Shown: positions 46,014 to 58,091, counted from the first letter of the stretch. The stretch: DNA of 64,000 nt from Hydractinia symbiolongicarpus (GCF_029227915.1 NC_079882.1:9424001-9488000); one strand, 5' to 3'. Notes: generated by a model not told the origin, from the sequence alone. Made by a program: numbers and translations.

Positions 46014-49000
46014 CAACACAAGTCAAATAAAAAACGAAGCAAATTTGTTTTTGCAAGCAAGGCCAGAATGAAATTTTATTTGCCAAAGTTAACTCGCTCT
46101 GGTTTCTTATAAAACTTCTAGTCCAGACATAGACAATGATGATAAAAAATCTCTGATGGTTTTTGAGGTTCTAAATACCTTATGTAGTATTTTCTATACC
46201 AATATAATCTCCTTATATTTTCCACTGTACTAGTAAAATTTCTAAAGTCTTTTTTTCACCAAATTATTTGCACCAATGGACAAAGCTTGAAGAGGGGATG
46301 AGAAAAATGATGTCAAAATTATTTCTTGCATAGCAGAATTATAGTCCAATAAACACCGAAACACAGCCTGAACTTCTGGGGTTTGTTTTGAAAAACGGTA
46401 TGGTTTTCTATAATATTTTTTGACATTAATTGTAGATATGTACATAGGCGAGAAAAGGTACCTGTTTGGCTAAAATTTAGAAAAAAAAAATATAACTAAC
46501 AAAGAAAGATGTAGAAAGAGCTATATAAATATTATTGGGTAGGCTGGAAAAAGGTTGATACAGTGAGAAACATGCTATTATCATGTCTTTTTTGAAGTTA
46601 ATATCTTTGGCTCCCAGACAGACATGTGATCATTATAATCAGTCTTTCTAATTTAATTTATTTAGTGCGAAACAAAATTGTTGGACATAAAACGTCATTT
46701 GACCGCTTCAAGTGGCAAACATGTGTTTCATGTAAGCAAATTTGTATTTCAAGAGTGTGTATGTCAGCAATTGAAATTTTTTGTTATAATCACATGCTCC
46801 CATACACAAACAACAATTAAATTAAGAGAAAAATAAGAGCAAAATTTCTGTAAGTTCAAGCTACATCAAATTTAAATGAAAAACCATGTTGGGTTAAAAT
46901 TCCTGGTCAATGAGGAATTGTTGTGAACATGTTGACATTTGCCTTAAAAATTGCTAGGTTATATTATTAATGGACCACAAAAATTAAATAAGCAGTCACG
47001 TTAAGTGAAGATAACATACAATGTAAAGTATATGAAAATAAAAATGCTTGGACATAAAGGATTAGAATTCAAAGATTTAACACTATCGATTTTATAAAGA
47101 ACTATTATAATTTATTTTAATAATACAATAACTATGTCTGTGTATATGTCTGTAACAGAATATATAACAAAGCTTAAATTATCAAACTGTTTCTTGAACT
47201 TGGTATATCCTTAGCACTGTAACGTTATAACTATCTTCTCGATTTGTTACATATAACTATTCGAACTGTTCTGTATTTTATGTATACATTAATTTTTATC
47301 CCGTGAGGAAATAAAAAATCATGGTTTAAAATTTTAATAGTAGTATGCCTTTTTGTGTACAGGATTCAAGGTTTGAACGAGAAGTTGCTCACTTTCACGA
47401 AGACAAAGGTTTTCACTTTGCATAAAGGTTTTCAATTCATATATAAACATAAATTCAAGTTTATTCAGTTCAAATTTTTTCACGTTGGGTTTTTACTGTA
47501 GCAGGTTAGTATGTTTTTGTATTTCATGTTTTGTACTACATTTGCCACTATCACTTAAAGCTTAATATATATATTTATTATTTAGTTTGAACTGATTTTT
47601 CTTCTTCTACATCACCATTGTCATTGTATCCAACGTTATATGAAATTGTTATAACACCTGCAGTGAAAAATGTGTTAAAAATTGTGCGTGGGTTCTAGGT
47701 GCCTGTGAAACCTAACAAGCACTGATATCTTGCATTTAGTTGTCAGTGTTTGAAAATCACCACCAAATCAATTTAAAAACTATTGAAAATTACTAATAGT
47801 GAATATTTCAATTTTCACATGAGTTTTTTATTGCTATGGTTCGACTAGTTTTTTTGAAATCAAAATACTAAGACTTAATATAATTGTGGAAATCTGTATG
47901 TTATTCTTAGTGAGCTTATAAACCTATACTAATACAAGGAGTTGTGGAGGAGCTTTAATTGTGCATTAATCAGTTAATCTAGTATGGAATGTACAACAAT
48001 AGGCTGATATCACACTATGTTGTGTGCAATTGCTTTGTGCCAAAGAAATAATGGCTATGACAAGTGGTTGTGTGAAAAAGGTACTTTGTATTTGTCTTTT
48101 TATTTGTATTTAATAATTTGCTATTATTATTAATGAAGATAACCTTTATTGAGAGTAAAAAATTCATGATAATTATTTAGTTATATTTTATGAAAATTAT
48201 GCGAAGATTTTGTTATTTCTCATTAAATTATTATATGTAAAAATTTTGCTTAGATAATAATTTTCAGAAGATTTGTGTCTTCAAGAATTCACTTACTTCC
48301 CCTGACTCTGGTTTAATTGACACAATGCACAGGCTTTTTATCATTCCATATTAAATTTGTTGTGTTGTGAAAATATAAAATTGGTGTAGAAGTGGCGGGA
48401 TGAGTCAGTCGTTTTGGGAGTTTGATCCGCCATCTTTAGGCAATTTACAAGTTTGAAGCCTTGAAGTGTCATTTAGGGTTCTTTTAACAAATTTTAATTT
48501 CAATTTTGTGTTTTTTTTTAATTTCTCTTTTTCACTATTTAATGTCCCTTTCATTGTTTTTGTTGTCGTTCTGCCTCAGGAATATTTCCTGTTTTCTGAA
48601 GCATAATTGTTTAACAAATGAAAATGTCCACACATATTGCACAAACTATTTTTTACATTGATTTTAAAAAGTTTAGGTTCCCAGCATATAAAATGTACAT
48701 AAAGAAAAGTACTTATAGGTTTAAAAAGGATACTTTGTTAAATATCACAAATTTGCATTTTATTATGTGTACAGTTCTGATGTTAGGGGAGTTTGTTAGG
48801 CTTCCAGTAAAAGTCATTAAATTTCAAATAGAACTTAAATAGAACTTTGAATAGAATATTTAAAATAGAATGTCAAAATCATTTTATTGAAAAAAGTGGT
48901 GTGTTAGTAGTGTATTAGTAATCTTGGTTTATCAGTGTGTTAGCTACAAATTCTCAATTGAGGCGTTATGCCCCAATTTGGAATTTCGATGAGGGTCTCC

Positions 49001-49307
49001 TGCAGGAACCCCGGTGGCATTTTTTTGGGGTTACAATTATTTTTTTTATTTTTTCTGCAGATGCAGAAAGGCCAGCCTGAAAACGAAACCCAATAAAAAA
49101 AATGAATTTTGTATAACGTATTAACCCTGAGTGAAACAATGAACGCGATGACGTGCAAGCAGATTTGCTACATGTTTTTGGCATTAAAAAATATATTTCT
49201 AGAGATTTTTGATTTCTTTTTCTCCTTTTAAAAAGATTTTTTAGACTTTATTAAACACGTTTTTCCTTTTGTATTACGTCACAAGAACATTCGTCCAAAA
49301 GCTGTAT
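46014..49307. other. Long non-coding stretch, nothing recognised
   Basis: More than 3 kb of AT-rich sequence. No conserved domain, tRNA, or well-formed repeat was found; short frames here have no recognisable motif. Confidence 0.5.
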
Positions 49308-49353
49308 AGAACATGGGAGCAGGTAAAGGACACCTAACCTGCTCCCATGTTCT
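49308..49353. repeat. Perfect short hairpin
   Basis: The arms AGAACATGGGAGCAGGT and ACCTGCTCCCATGTTCT are exact reverse complements (17 bp) around a 12-nt loop. It is GC-richer than its surroundings. It could be a small transposon remnant or a structured RNA. Confidence 0.9.
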
Positions 49354-51687
49354 GGTTATATTTAACTTGCATGGGTCCGCACTTTTCTTGCAGTATTCTC
49401 TGTGACGATGAAAGTCAGACTGACTTGTGGCATGGTTCCAAATGGTCTTCTGTCTTTCGATCGAGTTTCAGTGTAATGCATCAGCCGAGCATAAGAGTGT
49501 TGGCATGAAGGAAAGGGGCAGACTTTAATGTTCTCTATACCTGTTCTTTATATACGTTTTCAGAATAACACCAACCGTTTTTGATCGTGGGCTTTATAAA
49601 CTTCGCTTATTTAGTACATTCTCTTTAAATAAAAGAAAAATTATCCTAAATAGCATGCTTTAAAAATAAAAATAAAATAAAGTCTCGACTGACCCAACCT
49701 ACCTATACCTTCACAACAAAATTAAAAAAAAAAAAATCTACAAATTTCCAAAATCGATCTCTGTACGCATGATTTTTGTTTTTTTAAAAAAAATATTTCA
49801 ATATGATATATTAATATTTCAACAAAATCTAATATATAGTAGCAACAGGTGTGCATGATTTTTTGTTCAGATTTAAAAAAGATTATTTAAAAAAAAACAG
49901 ATTGTGAAATTTACTGATGAATAACTGGAGTGAGTAAGATTACTCAAATAAGTACGATAGAAAAAGTCTGCGTCACCATCAACTTTGTTCCCAGGGTTTG
50001 TTATATAATATAAAAAAACCTAGCAATCATTGGAGAATGGTCTCCTAAGTTACCCAGCGATAAAAACATAGCTGTTATATATAAATACAGATTAAAAAAT
50101 TAATAGAAAAGAACTGCTAAAGCAAGTGTGAATTAAGGTTGAAGGACACTGCTTCAATCAATGCATCTCATAATACAGAAATTACTGCTAGATTAAGGTT
50201 TCCTTCGTTTTCTGAGGTATTGTGATGTAAATGTGAGGCAACCGGTCAGTCGAATCTAGAGTATACTAACTTTATCCCCAGATCATTTTCTTCTCAACTG
50301 CACCGCACTTCCAGGAGCTGTAATGGGAGCATGAATAAAACATTAATGTCAATTGCCCTCAATAATGCCACTCTCATGCTCAGCTTGTGTAATACACTGA
50401 TACTCAAACAAAAGATGGAAAACCATTTTAAACCAAGCAGCAAGTCAGTCTGTCCTTTATTGATGAAGAGCATACTTTTCATAGAAACTTCTGCAGTAAT
50501 TTAACCTTATTTTTCACAAAAGTAGTGCTCTGTAATAAATCAGAACAGCAGTACATTTTAAGCAAACCTTGGTTCCAGGTACATTTGTAAGGTATAAATG
50601 CTAAAGACCCAGGACTTATTGCCAGGTAATTTATGAAAAAATAATCAATTGCTTTTTTCATTTTTTTTGAGCAACTATATCCAGCACAACGCTTCACAAT
50701 AGACCAAAAAAGATTATGAGGTGTGTGATCATGTTTTTTAGTAAAGTATAATCGCCAGATTTTAAAAATAACCATCTTACAATCGGCAGGTCGGAAAATT
50801 TACATAAATATTTTTTGTGCCACTTGGCTTCTACATTTTTTATACTGGGTTGAAATTCCTGGTTGTGAACAATGCTGAAACCTGTATTGTGCTTGTTCCC
50901 CACATCAGAAGAGCGACCTCTATGCAGTGTACTTTACATTTTCTATCTTTTTTGTAATTTTTAAATCTGGGGACCTCACAAAAACATAAATTATTTTGGG
51001 CATGCAATTTAAAAAATAAAAATAAAAATATTAATCAAAGACATAAAGATCACACCCCTTGACACGATAGAAACAAAACTTAGCTAAAAGCAACAAGTGA
51101 CATGACAAACCCCTCTTAGTGACTATATATGTAATGGTATTGTAATCAATATAATAATACAATGGAGTAGAGTGTTATGGCAAGCATATTTTCCTTGTAT
51201 TTTCACATTATGCATGCAGTTAAAATTTTTTGTTGCAAAGGAAAAAAATTTACTTGTCTCAAGCTACGGGCCACTATAGCAAAAGTTTTCATCAAAACGC
51301 AACAAAGTTGCTAGTGATGGAAATGAAGCAAGTGGACCAACCCCTTAAACTTCAGAAAAAATTGTAACAAACTTGATTTCTGCAACAACAAAAATGTAAT
51401 TTTTAGGTTTTAAGTTTGTTTTTGATGCATGATCCTCTAGTGGCCCCAAGTGCAAAACAAATTTTGCATCACATTTCTTAATTTTATTTATCAGCACATT
51501 TTTTTATTTCGCTTTCCGTCAATACCTCGGATAGTGTTAGGATCGTTCCAACTCTGTAAGAATTTTTCGGAAATTTCTAACCATTTGCCAGCCCTATTTG
51601 GCGTTTTCAGGTACTCCCCTTGCATTTACGCCAACTTACTCTGAATTGAAATTCCAGCAAACGAAAAGTTTCCCCACTTGCAACATA
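49354..51687. other. Non-coding stretch with broken minus-strand frames
   Basis: Minus-strand frames at 50294-50903 have a fairly protein-like composition (HNLFWSIVKRCAGYS) but are broken by several frame changes and stops. They may be a decayed transposase; no family assigned. Confidence 0.3.
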
Positions 51688-52747
51688 CAGTGCAGTCTGA
51701 ATGTAATCTACCGTGGACGCGAAACTCGCATGAATAGTTACACAGAACAATAACATTGCGATAGCTTTTGTTTTTTTAAGGAAATAATTGCCTTGCTGAT
51801 AAACAATGACCCCACGTGATCGATTGTTTAATCACAACAGGTTGCAAGATCAATTTTAGCAATCTATTTTGCGCAAACTCTTTTGAAAATTTTAATTGCA
51901 GTAATTAAGCGTTTTTTTTTAGATCGCATTTTAAAAGTTTAAAAACAAACAGCGGCGATAGAAATGTTTTTTTAAATCGCATTTTAAAAGTTTATAAAAG
52001 AACAGCAGCGATAGAAATGTTTTTTTAGATCGCATTTTAAAAGTTTAAAAACGAAAAGCGGCGATGTTTTTTCGATCGTGTTTTAAAAGTTTAAAAACAA
52101 AAACGGCTATAGAAAAGCTTTTTTAGATCGCATTTTAAAAGTTTAAAAACGAAAAATGGCTATAGAAAATCTTTTTTAGATCACATTTTAAAAGTTTAAA
52201 AACGAAAAACGGTGATAAAAATGTATTTTTAGATCGATTTTTAAAGTTTAAAATCGAAAAGCGGCGATAGAAATGTTTTTTTAGATCCCTTTTTAAAAGT
52301 TTAAAAACAAATAGCAGTGATAGAAATGTTTTTTAGATCGCATTTTAAAAGTTTAAATAAACGAAAAGCGGCATTTAATAGTTGTGAACAATGCTTCTCT
52401 AATGTTTCTTAGATTAAAGGCACTGAAATCTTTTTAAGTAATTAAATCAACAATACATTCTCGCGCAATGTATTATAAAACTTTGCGAAAGATTTTTATT
52501 ATTTAATTACTTCATGCTAATACTTAAGGGAATAGCTTATCAATACATTTACACAATGCATCTCACTATTAGAAGAAATATAATTGCTCCGATATTTCTT
52601 CGCGAGCGCAGTGTTTTTTTAACACGCAAATATAAACTCGCAAAACGCTCAAGGGATTTAATTAAAACAAAAGACAAACGACTGCCGTCCTCCACGCAAA
52701 GGTGTGATATTAGCGTGTACGCGGTAGATTACATTCAGACTGTACTG
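51688..52747. mobile_element. TA-flanked non-autonomous TIR element carrying a minisatellite, 1,060 bp
   Basis: The ends share CAGTGCAGTCTGAATGTAAT / CAGTACAGTCTGAATGTAAT plus CTACCG in inverted orientation. They are flanked by TA (51686-51687 and 52748-52749). No transposase is encoded. The core is a nine-copy tandem array. The CAGTAC start and TA duplication are shared with the element at 28760-29488. Confidence 0.8.
51911..52371. repeat. Minisatellite, about nine copies of a roughly 51-bp unit
   Basis: Unit: TTTTTTAGATCGCATTTTAA, then AAGTTTAAAAACGAAAAGCG, then GCGATAGAAATG, with scattered substitutions and small indels between copies. The reverse complement of the same unit occurs twice inside the element at 28760-29488. 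Confidence 0.9.
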
Positions 52748-53299
52748 TAACAAAAAAACAAAAAAATTATTGTTTTTTTGCAGTCTTTAGTTTAGTTGAC
52801 AGTATTTTAGCTAGTGTATTTTCCAACACATATAATAATCATAAAAAGGAGGGTGTTATGACAATAATATATATTATAACTATTTAAGCAAAAGTAGCTA
52901 ATTTTTGTTAAAATAACAGAAACTTTAAACTTTTGTTTGTCTATTTCATTACAAAAAACATAATTGGTCGAATTTTTAAAAATAATGAATAATGAGCGCA
53001 TCACGCATTTTAGTTTCATTGCAACAAATAACCATGAATGAAGATTCAACTGCAAGTGGCCTTAGAAGGAGGTGTCCAGAGCTATACATAGCTCCTGAGT
53101 GGTGAATCTGCCCAAACAATTCTGGTATGTGGTGAAGGGATAGTAACCATGTTAAACCATTTAGCTGTTCGTGATGCTGCAGGGTAGGTCAATTTGAAGT
53201 AAAAATCATCCAGAGTCTTACAATAATACGCTACTTCAGTGATGGTTTTAGGTTGTTTGTTTTGTAAAGTACAAAAGTTTCAGTATTGCTGAAATACAC

Positions 53300-53357
53300 A
53301 AGAAAGATTTATTTAAACAATGGTTAGCTAGAACCATTGTTTTAATAAATCTTTCTT
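53300..53357. repeat. Near-perfect 26-bp hairpin with 6-nt loop
   Basis: Arms 53300-53325 and 53332-53357 pair at 25 of 26 positions around AGCTAG. The one mismatch lies within the T/A-rich middle of the stem. Size and pairing would allow a small-RNA precursor, but a MITE relic is as likely. Confidence 0.85.
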
Positions 53358-53980
53358 TTGGTACAACGCTCTTATTGAGAATTAAAAAAAAGGCAATAAA
53401 ATACTAAATTTTTATGCTGTGAGACTAATTATTTTTACAGAAAATGAGAAATATTCATAATAATCTAACCCTTATTAAATTCACTTTGTTTACTTCCTTT
53501 CCTCAATACAGAAAATGAGCGAACAACTTAAACTGTAAAGAGGTGTATTGGTAATATATGGTAGATCATCCTTTAGATTCAAGGCTAAGGATATCTAGTC
53601 ATAGTTTGATAAAAAGAATATTGAGGGTATAAAATTGGGGTCTGATTCCATAAATTTTCAGAAAATAAAGTTAACAAACGTCTAGGCTAAGATATACATT
53701 ATGCTCTCCTTGGAAAGTGTTGACGACAGAGCTGTCTAAATCTGAACAACTATGTTGTAAAAGGTAAATGTAAGCTCTGGAGGCATACCTTTTCCACAGC
53801 GGGAACAAAATTCTATGTTTCTGCTATTTCTAACACAATGGTTTACATTATCTGCGACCAACGCAGTGGACTTTTTTTGGGGGGTGCGAACTATGGGGAG
53901 CCATCATCGTTAAATTATAGATGACAAGCCAAAAATATCAAAACATTTTGGTCCAATCCGAATTAGGCTGGTGAATTTTT

Positions 53981-54076
53981 ACAAAATGTCAACGGCCAGT
54001 TCTGCATCCGCATAATTCAATACCGAAATTTTTATTTATTAGGTATTGTATTATGCGACGGCCTGTTGACATTTTG
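53981..54076. repeat. Imperfect long hairpin
   Basis: Inverted arms sharing CAAAATGTCAAC, GGCC, GCATAAT and CAATACC around an AT-rich loop of about 17 nt. Probably a very short MITE or foldback relic, 120 bp outside the Tigger element. Confidence 0.6.
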
Positions 54077-54294
54077 CTAGAAAAAAATTTGCCGTTAAAA
54101 TCTTTTCATACTAAACTAAATAATTTTCTAATAATAAAGGTAGCTATAGGATTAGGATAAAACTTCTTTGTGAACTATGTCACAAAAAACAAATACAGTC
54201 GACGCTCGTTTTCTCGAACTCCCAAGGGACCGAAAGAAAAGTTCGAGATAGCGAGCGTTCGAGATAGCGGAGGTTCGACATAACGAGCGTATTT

Positions 54295-54424
54295 CATGAA
54301 AAGTTCGAGATAACGAGTTTTTCGAAATTTTTTGAAATTTTCAGAAAAGGGCAAGGGTCCATGAAAAGTTCGAGATAACGAGTTTTTCGAAATTTTTTGA
54401 AATTTTCAGAAAAGGGCAAGGGTC
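54295..54424. repeat. 65-bp tandem duplication in the transposon's left subterminal region
   Basis: Two identical 65-bp copies (54295-54359, 54360-54424), each starting CATGAAAAGTTCGAGATAAC. Each adds one more TTCGAGATAACG motif. The duplication looks recent. Confidence 0.92.
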
Positions 54425-54585
54425 AGTAGTTCGGTCATAAGTATCTGTGGGCAAGCTTTTAAAATTAAAATTCACCTGAATTAAGGGTACTTGAAGGAAC
54501 TGTTTGGTCAAGAAAGGGAAATGGATAATAAAGAAAACAGCATTTTGCGTACATGTATACTTATTGTTGATTACAATTACATACA

Positions 54586-56817
54586 TTATTTTTGATCGAA
54601 AAAGCTCAAAATACTAGTTTGCTTCTTGTTTTTCATTTCACTTTTAAGAAACAAATCTTCAAAGCGAAGCAGGAGGCGTTGCATGTCATTTCCATCATCA
54701 GTGAATAGACAAGCATTTTGTAAAGTCTCCACCGCAGTGTTTATTTCTGATTTTGTTGGCTTGCTCACTGGCTCATCAAACACCTCGATGACATCGGCAT
54801 TTTCATCATGCTCCTCGTCATTCTCATCTGTACTTGGCCGTACCGACTCAAGGATTTCTTCATCAGTCACGGGATTTTCGATTGTGGTCAAATCTTGGTC
54901 AATATCGACAACATCACGGGCCGAGAGATCAGCAGGAATAATGGTATCGTCAATGGCACGCAGTTGTGTGAGATCTTTCTCCAGTTGTTTAAATGGATCA
55001 TCAATATCATCAGTTGCATTCTGTTGAGCTTTCTTGGAAATCTTTGATTTCTTGAAGCAATTTACGATGGTTTCTTTCTTCACTTTGTCCCACGACGAAA
55101 CAAGTATTTGAAGAGCACGCAGAATTGAAACTTTTGGAAGATCTTTGCCTTTTTCTAGGTTTTGAATCATCATGTTGACCAATTTTTGGCGATAAAGAGA
55201 CTTAAGACATCTTATGACACCTTGGTCCATCGGTTGTGACACAGAAGTTGTATTTGGAGGTAAGAAAATCAATTTAATGTTGGACAGTCCACCGACATCA
55301 GGGTGAGCGGGACAATTATCGATGATCAAGACTATCTTTCGACCTTCTTTTAGAAACATTGCATTGATTTCTCGCACCCACTCTTCGAAAAGAGAGCTAT
55401 CCCATCCAACTCTTCTTCTGCGCTCTATACCTGCAGGGTAGGGATGTTACATTTTTGAAGCACCTTGGTTTCTTCGATTTACCAATCACAAACATTGGTA
55501 GCTTATCTCCGACAGCATTGGCAGCTGCAAGCCCGGTAATTCGGACTTTGCTATTTTTACCCCCAGAGCATTTTTCGGATTTGTAGTGATACGGTTTATT
55601 TGGCAAGCATTGGTAGAAGAGACCGAATTCGTCGGCATTGTAAATATCTTCTAGTTTGTAGTTAGTTAATAATGTTGGTAAAGTGGTTTCAAACCAAGAT
55701 GCTATCATATCAGGTTGAACAGAATTGCTTTCACCAACGACCGTCTTGAACGTTACATTGTGCCTGAAATAGAAAATAAAACAAATACCGACTTGTATAA
55801 AAGATTTATTGTTAACCTGTTCGTGCATTTTTTCGAATACGAATGTTCGAATTTCAATTCGAATGTTTTTAAAAATTCTTGTGTGAACACCCTGTGAACA
55901 TTATCATTATTACTTGTGCATGGCAACAAGGAAAAGCAAACCAGGAGAAAAAGGAGAAGATGGATCTTGCAAAAATGATAATTGATCAAAGTTTAATCAA
56001 TGTTGTAATGATAAAAGAATTTGAATTGGCTTCACATGTTAAGGGGTTCCACGTTTATAAAGCATTGTGGACTCCAAAAAATGGGGAGACTTTACAATGC
56101 GAAGGAGAGCCTAATAATCCCGTTGACAAATATGCTGTGTGTGTCAAGAAAGAAAACAAGATAGTTTGACATTTACCACTTGGAAAATCTGGAAAATTTG
56201 CTAAAACAATATTTTATTTCCTCAGAGCTGATGAATTAAGCTCGTGCAAAGTAACTGTGACTGGAAAACCAGTTAATTTGGGAGATGGTGAAGGCATGCA
56301 AGTGCCATGCAATTTGACATTTATTGGAACGGAAAAGTGCATCGAGATACTCGAGAAACATATTTAGTTTATGTTAGTCTTTTTAAGATTTTAATATCAA
56401 AATAAAACCAATTCGAAAAAAAGAGATTTAATATTCTTACCTTTTTTTCCATTTACCAAGCCAACCGTCTGAAGCTTTGAAATCTTCTACTCCAAGCTCC
56501 TGTGCATAGCTTTTAGCTTTCTCCTTTAGTATTGTCCCATCGATTGGTATGTTTTTGCTTCGTTGTGAAACAAACCATTTGAACACGACAAGATCTACTT
56601 CTGAGAATTTACCATCTCTGATCTTTCTTTTCTTGCTCGAAGATTTTTCGAGAGCAGAAAAAAGTTTTTCCTTATTGGCTAGCCAAGTTGATATCGTGTT
56701 TTTAGGCACCCCGTACTTTTTAGCGATATCTTTATTTGGAATACCTTTTTCCAATTCTTTTAATGCTTGGCATTTTTCTGCCAAAGTTTTTACAACGAGC
56801 TTTCTTTTCGGTGGCAT
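54586..56817 (-). pseudogene. Tigger/pogo transposase, two exons, one frameshift
   Basis: Exon 1 (56441-56817) starts MPPKRKLV and carries the psq/CENP-B-type helix-turn-helix region (GIPNKDIAKKYGVPKNTIST, then SDGWLGKWKK). Exon 2 (54586-55763) carries the catalytic DDE region: D in NADEFGLFYQ, D in IIDNCPAHP, and D in PPNTTSVSQPMDQGVIRC about 31 residues later. The exons join in phase (KKR|HNVTF). One extra G in a G-run near 55390 shifts the frame after KKSWM; without it the protein would be about 517 aa, usual for the family. The C-terminus QTSILSFF is a PCNA-binding motif. It should cut and rejoin the element, but the frameshift makes this copy non-functional as read unless it is a sequencing error. 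Confidence 0.9.
55960..56367 (+). pseudogene. HIRAN-like domain pseudo-ORF inside the transposase intron
   Basis: 136 codons from ATGGATCTTGC to TAG with a TGA at codon 70 (56167-56169), where a glycine would be expected before HLPLGKSG. Motifs match small cnidarian HIRAN-like proteins: FHVYKALWTPKNGETL, EPNNPVDKYAV, HLPLGKSG, VTVTGK, then MQVPCNLTFIG. HIRAN domains bind DNA 3' ends in HLTF-type proteins; the role of the stand-alone form is unknown to me. It runs opposite to the transposase and fills most of the 677-bp intron (55764-56440). An AATAAA follows at 56401. It is a captured or inserted fragment; a host retrocopy is possible. Confidence 0.6.
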
Positions 56818-57208
56818 TCTGACAAAGGAAATCACAAAAAAAACATTGCAAAATCTACCTGTTTTACAATGGAATGTCTTCTTTTTATTGCAACATTTTG
56901 TGACTTTAAAAAAAGCAGCGCAAGGTCTTCTTTTTTCAAAATTCCTCTTCAAGAGTTCGAGATAACGAGCGTAAATCAGTCCAAGGGACTGAGAAAAAAG
57001 TTCGAGATAGTGAAAGTTCGAGATAACGGAGGTTCGAGATACCGAACGTTTTTTTTGCCTACTATTGCTTACAGAACTCAAGGGACCGAAGAAAAAGTTC
57101 GAGATAGAGAAAGTTCGAGATAACGGAGGTTCGAGATAATGAGCGTCGACTGTAATTTTCTTTGGCGAATGTGCCTATGCTTTCTGTAATAGCTATTATG
57201 CTAAAACT

Positions 57209-58091
57209 CGATGGCCCCTATGGCTCACGTTTCTTCCAATTTAAAAGCACTTCTCTTCTATGATCCAAACAGTTCTCTTCTGTATTCCCACATTTCTCTT
57301 CTGCCTGTGACCCCAAACTTTCTCTTCACAAGTAATTTTCACAAGTAAATCTGGTCTGCAATTTTGCACCCACGGTCTGTATAATTTTTTTCACTTTTCG
57401 CAAGAAGTATACTTGCCTAACACATGCTCAATTTACGAAAGTAAATATTATTTCTAAAATATTGTAGCAGGTCCCGAAGCATGTGCATGAATAAAGTAAT
57501 ATCATCAATCAATTCAGATCAGTAGCAAAGTAATTAATTTTATTTATCAAGAGACACAATAAATGGCAAAATAGATGGCTACCGAGAGTCCTCAAAATCA
57601 TGGTGGTGTCAACCAAGCAAAGCACATTTACCTCCAAAAATATCAGGCTGGGATTTTAGATTAAAACAATACGTATTTTGTTTAGAATAATAAAGAAATA
57701 ATGGTCAGTCTGGTTAAAATTTTGGTATTCTTATAAAAACGAGTGTATTAAAAAACATAAACGAGTGCCTTAAACGGTTACGTCATTTATTCACTCTCGT
57801 CTCCCTTATATATGAAAAACGCAAAAAACCTGGAGGTGACGGCTTGGTCATTTATTTAAAAAACGTGAGTTAGCGAAATCTAGCTCAATCAATATTCTGG
57901 ACCGGAATTGGGTCTGGGAATTTTTTGAGTTCATGGAAGAGAAGTGTTTCTCACTTTGGAAGAGAAGTGTTTCGAACGGAAGAGAAGATTTCATAGGAAA
58001 GAAGAGAAGTGTTTTAACTAAGAAGAGAAGTGTTTTGACTAAGAAGAGAAGGGTTTTTTTCAAGAAGAGAAGTAAGCCATAGGGGCCATCG
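57209..58091. mobile_element. Foldback/TIR element with AGAAGAGAAG subterminal repeats
   Basis: The ends share CGATGGCCCCTATGGCT in inverted orientation. The left arm has about five CTTCTCTTC-type motifs. The right arm (57930-58075) has about seven spaced repeats of AGAAGAGAAGTGTTT on the opposite strand. The middle carries no coding sequence. Target duplication not identified, so superfamily unknown. Confidence 0.65.

Larger units (their letters stand above)
54196..57152. mobile_element. Tigger/pogo-type DNA transposon, 2,957 bp, full length
   Basis: The TIRs CAGTCGACGCTCGTTTTCTC (left) and CAGTCGACGCTCATTATCTC (right, complemented) are flanked by TA at 54194-54195 and 57153-57154, the expected Tc1/mariner-superfamily target duplication. 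Both subterminal regions hold arrays of TTCGAGATAACG-like 12-mers, with a 65-bp tandem duplication on the left. The body encodes a two-exon transposase on the minus strand with an antisense HIRAN-like pseudo-ORF in its intron. Confidence 0.92.

Noticed and set aside
50294-50903. Series of minus-strand frames suggestive of a decayed transposase
   Set aside because: Several frame changes and stops, and no catalytic motif could be placed.
51911-52371. CRISPR-like array of short repeats
   Set aside because: Units are contiguous and diverged with no unique spacers, inside a eukaryotic transposon: a minisatellite.
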